Shown here piece after piece: positions 4,258 through 6,556 of a stretch of DNA of 6,556 bases; the stretch's first letter is position 1, and every line of letters begins with the position of its first letter. The stretch lies in NCBI GenBank assembly GCA_903897985.1, contig CAIUDS010000154.1, forward strand, positions 1 to 6,556. The letters are read 5' to 3'. The notes beneath the pieces are model-generated. The model searched no databases and had not been told where the DNA came from. It saw only the letters and a program-made list of their open reading frames with translations. Both the position numbers and the translations under genes were made by a program. Origin of the DNA: an uncultured delta proteobacterium (lineage in GTDB: Bacteria > RBG-13-61-14 > DRUE01).

Positions 4258-6556
4258 ATGCAGGACTTTAAACAAGATTTGAAGATCGGCCAGATGCTGG
4301 TTCAGGACGGCCTGATCAAGGAGGCCGAGTTGAACAAGGCCCTGGCCAAGCAAAAGGAGACCAAACAGCGACTGGGAGAAATCCTGATCGAGATGCGGGC
4401 GGTTGACGAGGTCGGCCTTTTGCGGGTCTTGGCCCGGCAGCATCGGACCCAATACCTGACCGTGGGCAAGATCGCGGAACTCAGCATCCCGGAGGCGGTG
4501 CTCAAGCTGGTGCCGGTGCATATCTGCGAGAAATACGGGCTGCTGCCCATCCAATTCAAGAAAACGGAAAAAGCCCTGCTCGTGGTGATGAGCGATCCGG
4601 ACAATGTGGGGGCGATTGACGAGGTCCGGTTTGTCTCCGGGATCGCGAGCATCAAGTCGCTGATCAGCCTGAAAAGCGCGGTCGAGGCCGGGATCAAGAA
4701 ATGGTACAAGGGCGACTCCAACGCTTTTGAAATCGCGATCGGGACCGGGCCGTCCGAGGAGTTCGAGATTTACGGCGGGGGGAGCGCCAAGGGCCAGGGA
4801 TTTGACGAGAGCGGGAATCCGGTGAGGACGGAAGCAAAGCCGGAGCCGAAATCGGACGATGACGAGCTGATAGATTTCCAGTTGCTGGTCAAGAAAGAGG
4901 CGGAGAAAAAGCCCGAGGAATCGGAGCTGGAGCTGGGCGCGAAAGGGGAACCGGCCAAAGCGGCCCCGGCGGGGAAAGGCGCCGCGGCGAGGAAAAAGGA
5001 ACCGGCGATCATCATCGAGGAAATCGCGGATGCGGAGTCGATCCCCGCGGAGCGGATCAAGCTGGAGCCGGCCGAGGAGATCGAGGCTCCCTCGGTCAAA
5101 GCGGGTCCGGTTGAGCTCAAGCGGGCGCTGGAGCAGAGATTCCGGAAGCGGATGGTGGTGGTCGAGCGGCATGACCAGATCCGGAAATTTATCATCAAAC
5201 TGTTCACGAGCGAGGGCTACCAGGTGCGCGGGTTCCGGACTTTGAACGAGTCCTACCCGGAGCTGGGCGCCGGAGGCTATGACTTGCTGATGATCAAGGA
5301 GCGCTATCTGGAGGACACCAGCGCGGAGTTTGAGGAACGCTTTAAGAGCAGCTACCCGAAGGTCGAGTTGTGCGTGATCAAGGATTACGGTTCCGCGGTG
5401 ATTGGCGAGACCCGCAGCAACCAGCGGCTGACCGCGAGCTTTTTCGAGACCCTGGATGTGCTGATGGGCCTGCTCGAGATGGAGGGCCACAATGTCCAGG
5501 GCCATGCCCATAATATCGCCAAGTACGCGCGGCTGCTCGCGAACAAGCTCGAGCTGGGGCTGAAGGACCTGGACGCGATCACGCTGGCGGCCTACATCCA
5601 CGACCTGGGCAAAAAGGGCATGAAGCCCTGTTCGATCCTGGAGATTGACGCGACTTCGGACCCCGCGGAGATCGTGGAGCAGGCCGAAATCCCGCTCAAG
5701 CTCCTGGGCGCGGCGAAATTTCCGTTCGATCTTTCCGGCATTTTCAAATACCAATACGAGCGCTGGGACGGGAGAGGCATTCCGGACGGGCTCAAGGGCG
5801 AGGCCATCCCGATCGGGGCGCGGATTCTGGCCTTGGTGGACGCCTATGAAATGGTCACCAGCCGCGGGCTGGGCGGCCGCCCGCTCGAGCCGGGCGAGGC
5901 CCTGGAACAGTTGAACCGGCAGACGGGCAAGATTTTCGATCCCAAGCTGGTGCCGATCCTGATGAGCGTGGTGCGGGACGATATTTACCTGAAGCGGGTC
6001 AAGGCGGCGCAGGACAAGATTTTGATCGCGGACACCGAAATAGACCTGACCACCCTGCTCGAGCTGAGGCTGGTGCGGGAAGGGTTCGAGGTAATCATCG
6101 CCCGCAACGGCAACGAGGCGCTCGCGAAGGCCAAGGCGGAAAAGCCCAGCCTGATCATCACCGAGGTGGACCTGCCCGGCAAGGGCGGCCTCGAGTTCAT
6201 CGCGGACCTAACCAAGGACGACGAGATCAAGGGCATTCCCTTCATGTTCCTCTCCCGGCGCGACGAGCCCGGGGTGGTGACCAAGGCGCTCAGCCTGGGC
6301 GCCGAGGATTACATCACCAAGCCGGTCAAGGTGGATGTATTCTGCGCCAAGATCAACACCATGCTCAGCCGGCTCAAGGCCGAGAAGAAGGTGGCGGTGG
6401 CGCAGCCGGTGGGGGTGGCCGGTTCGCTCTCCGAGATGAGCCTGCCCGACATCATCCAGATCCTGGGCGTGGGCCGCAAGACCGGCAAGATCGTCTTGAA
6501 GAACGGAGACCAGAGCGCGGAAATCCATATGGAGGAAGGCCGAATCGTCAACGCCC
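4258..6556 (+). CDS. MshEN - degenerate REC - degenerate HD-GYP - REC(Asp to Glu) - DUF4388 signalling protein (3' end missing)
   Basis: Open from ATG 4258 to the right edge: 766 codons, no stop, so the C-terminus is missing. Domains in order: (1) MshEN/GspE N-terminal domain, about 2-150, with two 24-residue motifs at 9-32 (KIGQML...LAKQ) and 38-61 (RLGEIL...LARQ) and a five-residue spacer, the layout known to bind c-di-GMP; (2) Lys/Glu/Ala/Pro-rich linker, about 165-285; (3) receiver-like fold, about 298-390, with Glu303-Arg304 for the acidic pair and Lys347 at the phospho-acceptor site; (4) HD-GYP domain, about 400-580, keeping His416, His448-Asp449 and ERWDG but with Gln499-Tyr500 for HH and GIP for GYP; (5) receiver, 587-705, with Asp592, Ser666 and Lys688 but Glu636 at the phospho-acceptor; (6) start of DUF4388 (PATAN-like), 722 onward (GSLSEMSLPDIIQIL). 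It has no signal peptide or membrane segment. It is probably a cytosolic c-di-GMP-responsive adaptor, not an active phosphodiesterase. It is divergent from the beta-oxidation unit. No Shine-Dalgarno is seen. Confidence 0.92.
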   Translation, partial: MQDFKQDLKIGQMLVQDGLIKEAELNKALAKQKETKQRLGEILIEMRAVDEVGLLRVLARQHRTQYLTVGKIAELSIPEAVLKLVPVHICEKYGLLPIQFKKTEKALLVVMSDPDNVGAIDEVRFVSGIASIKSLISLKSAVEAGIKKWYKGDSNAFEIAIGTGPSEEFEIYGGGSAKGQGFDESGNPVRTEAKPEPKSDDDELIDFQLLVKKEAEKKPEESELELGAKGEPAKAAPAGKGAAARKKEPAIIIEEIADAESIPAERIKLEPAEEIEAPSVKAGPVELKRALEQRFRKRMVVVERHDQIRKFIIKLFTSEGYQVRGFRTLNESYPELGAGGYDLLMIKERYLEDTSAEFEERFKSSYPKVELCVIKDYGSAVIGETRSNQRLTASFFETLDVLMGLLEMEGHNVQGHAHNIAKYARLLANKLELGLKDLDAITLAAYIHDLGKKGMKPCSILEIDATSDPAEIVEQAEIPLKLLGAAKFPFDLSGIFKYQYERWDGRGIPDGLKGEAIPIGARILALVDAYEMVTSRGLGGRPLEPGEALEQLNRQTGKIFDPKLVPILMSVVRDDIYLKRVKAAQDKILIADTEIDLTTLLELRLVREGFEVIIARNGNEALAKAKAEKPSLIITEVDLPGKGGLEFIADLTKDDEIKGIPFMFLSRRDEPGVVTKALSLGAEDYITKPVKVDVFCAKINTMLSRLKAEKKVAVAQPVGVAGSLSEMSLPDIIQILGVGRKTGKIVLKNGDQSAEIHMEEGRIVNA

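Noticed and set aside
4240..5754. 504-codon open frame on the minus strand
   Set aside because: It is the codon-by-codon reverse complement of the plus-strand signalling gene. It stays open only because that gene avoids TTA, CTA and TCA codons. Its product is Arg/Leu/Asp-rich with no recognisable domain, while the plus strand shows clear MshEN and HD-GYP motifs.

Overview
The window looks like chromosomal DNA from a GC-rich Gram-negative-type bacterium. The clues are a putative envelope lipoprotein, a beta-oxidation gene pair, a multidomain cyclic-di-GMP-type signalling protein with a DUF4388 domain, and a GxxExxY gene. This mix is familiar from deltaproteobacterial lineages (Desulfobacterota, Myxococcota) and from candidate phyla assembled out of metagenomes. 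The sequence alone does not fix the phylum.

Layout. Bases 1-133 hold no supportable gene. Bases 134-748 are a self-contained minus-strand unit: a sigma70-like promoter, a strong Shine-Dalgarno, a 163-residue membrane-anchored protein with a C-terminal beta-rich (Ig-like) part, and an intrinsic terminator. Bases 804-4147 are a second minus-strand unit. From its start it has a promoter (TTGATA, 17-base spacer, TATAAG), a leader hairpin, an acyl-CoA dehydrogenase of the isovaleryl-CoA dehydrogenase type, a small GxxExxY (PD-(D/E)XK-like) gene, a thiolase, and a terminator. Bases 4213-6556 are a divergent plus-strand gene that runs off the right edge.

The dehydrogenase and the thiolase catalyse the first and last steps of a beta-oxidation-type cycle and are probably co-transcribed. 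The GxxExxY gene between them sits inside a roughly 733-base block bounded by inverted repeats matching at 27 of 29 positions, with a second, inner copy of the repeat on each side. The block ends 3 bases beyond the dehydrogenase stop codon. It reads as an inserted cassette rather than an original member of the operon.

The plus-strand gene is the most unusual item. Its visible 766 codons encode an N-terminal MshEN-type domain with two 24-residue motifs separated by exactly five residues (the c-di-GMP-binding arrangement), a charged linker, a degenerate receiver-like segment, an HD-GYP domain that keeps HD but has lost HH and the Tyr of GYP, a receiver whose phospho-acceptor Asp is Glu, and the start of a DUF4388 domain. 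It looks like a c-di-GMP-responsive scaffold built largely from pseudo-signalling domains rather than a working phosphodiesterase or response regulator.
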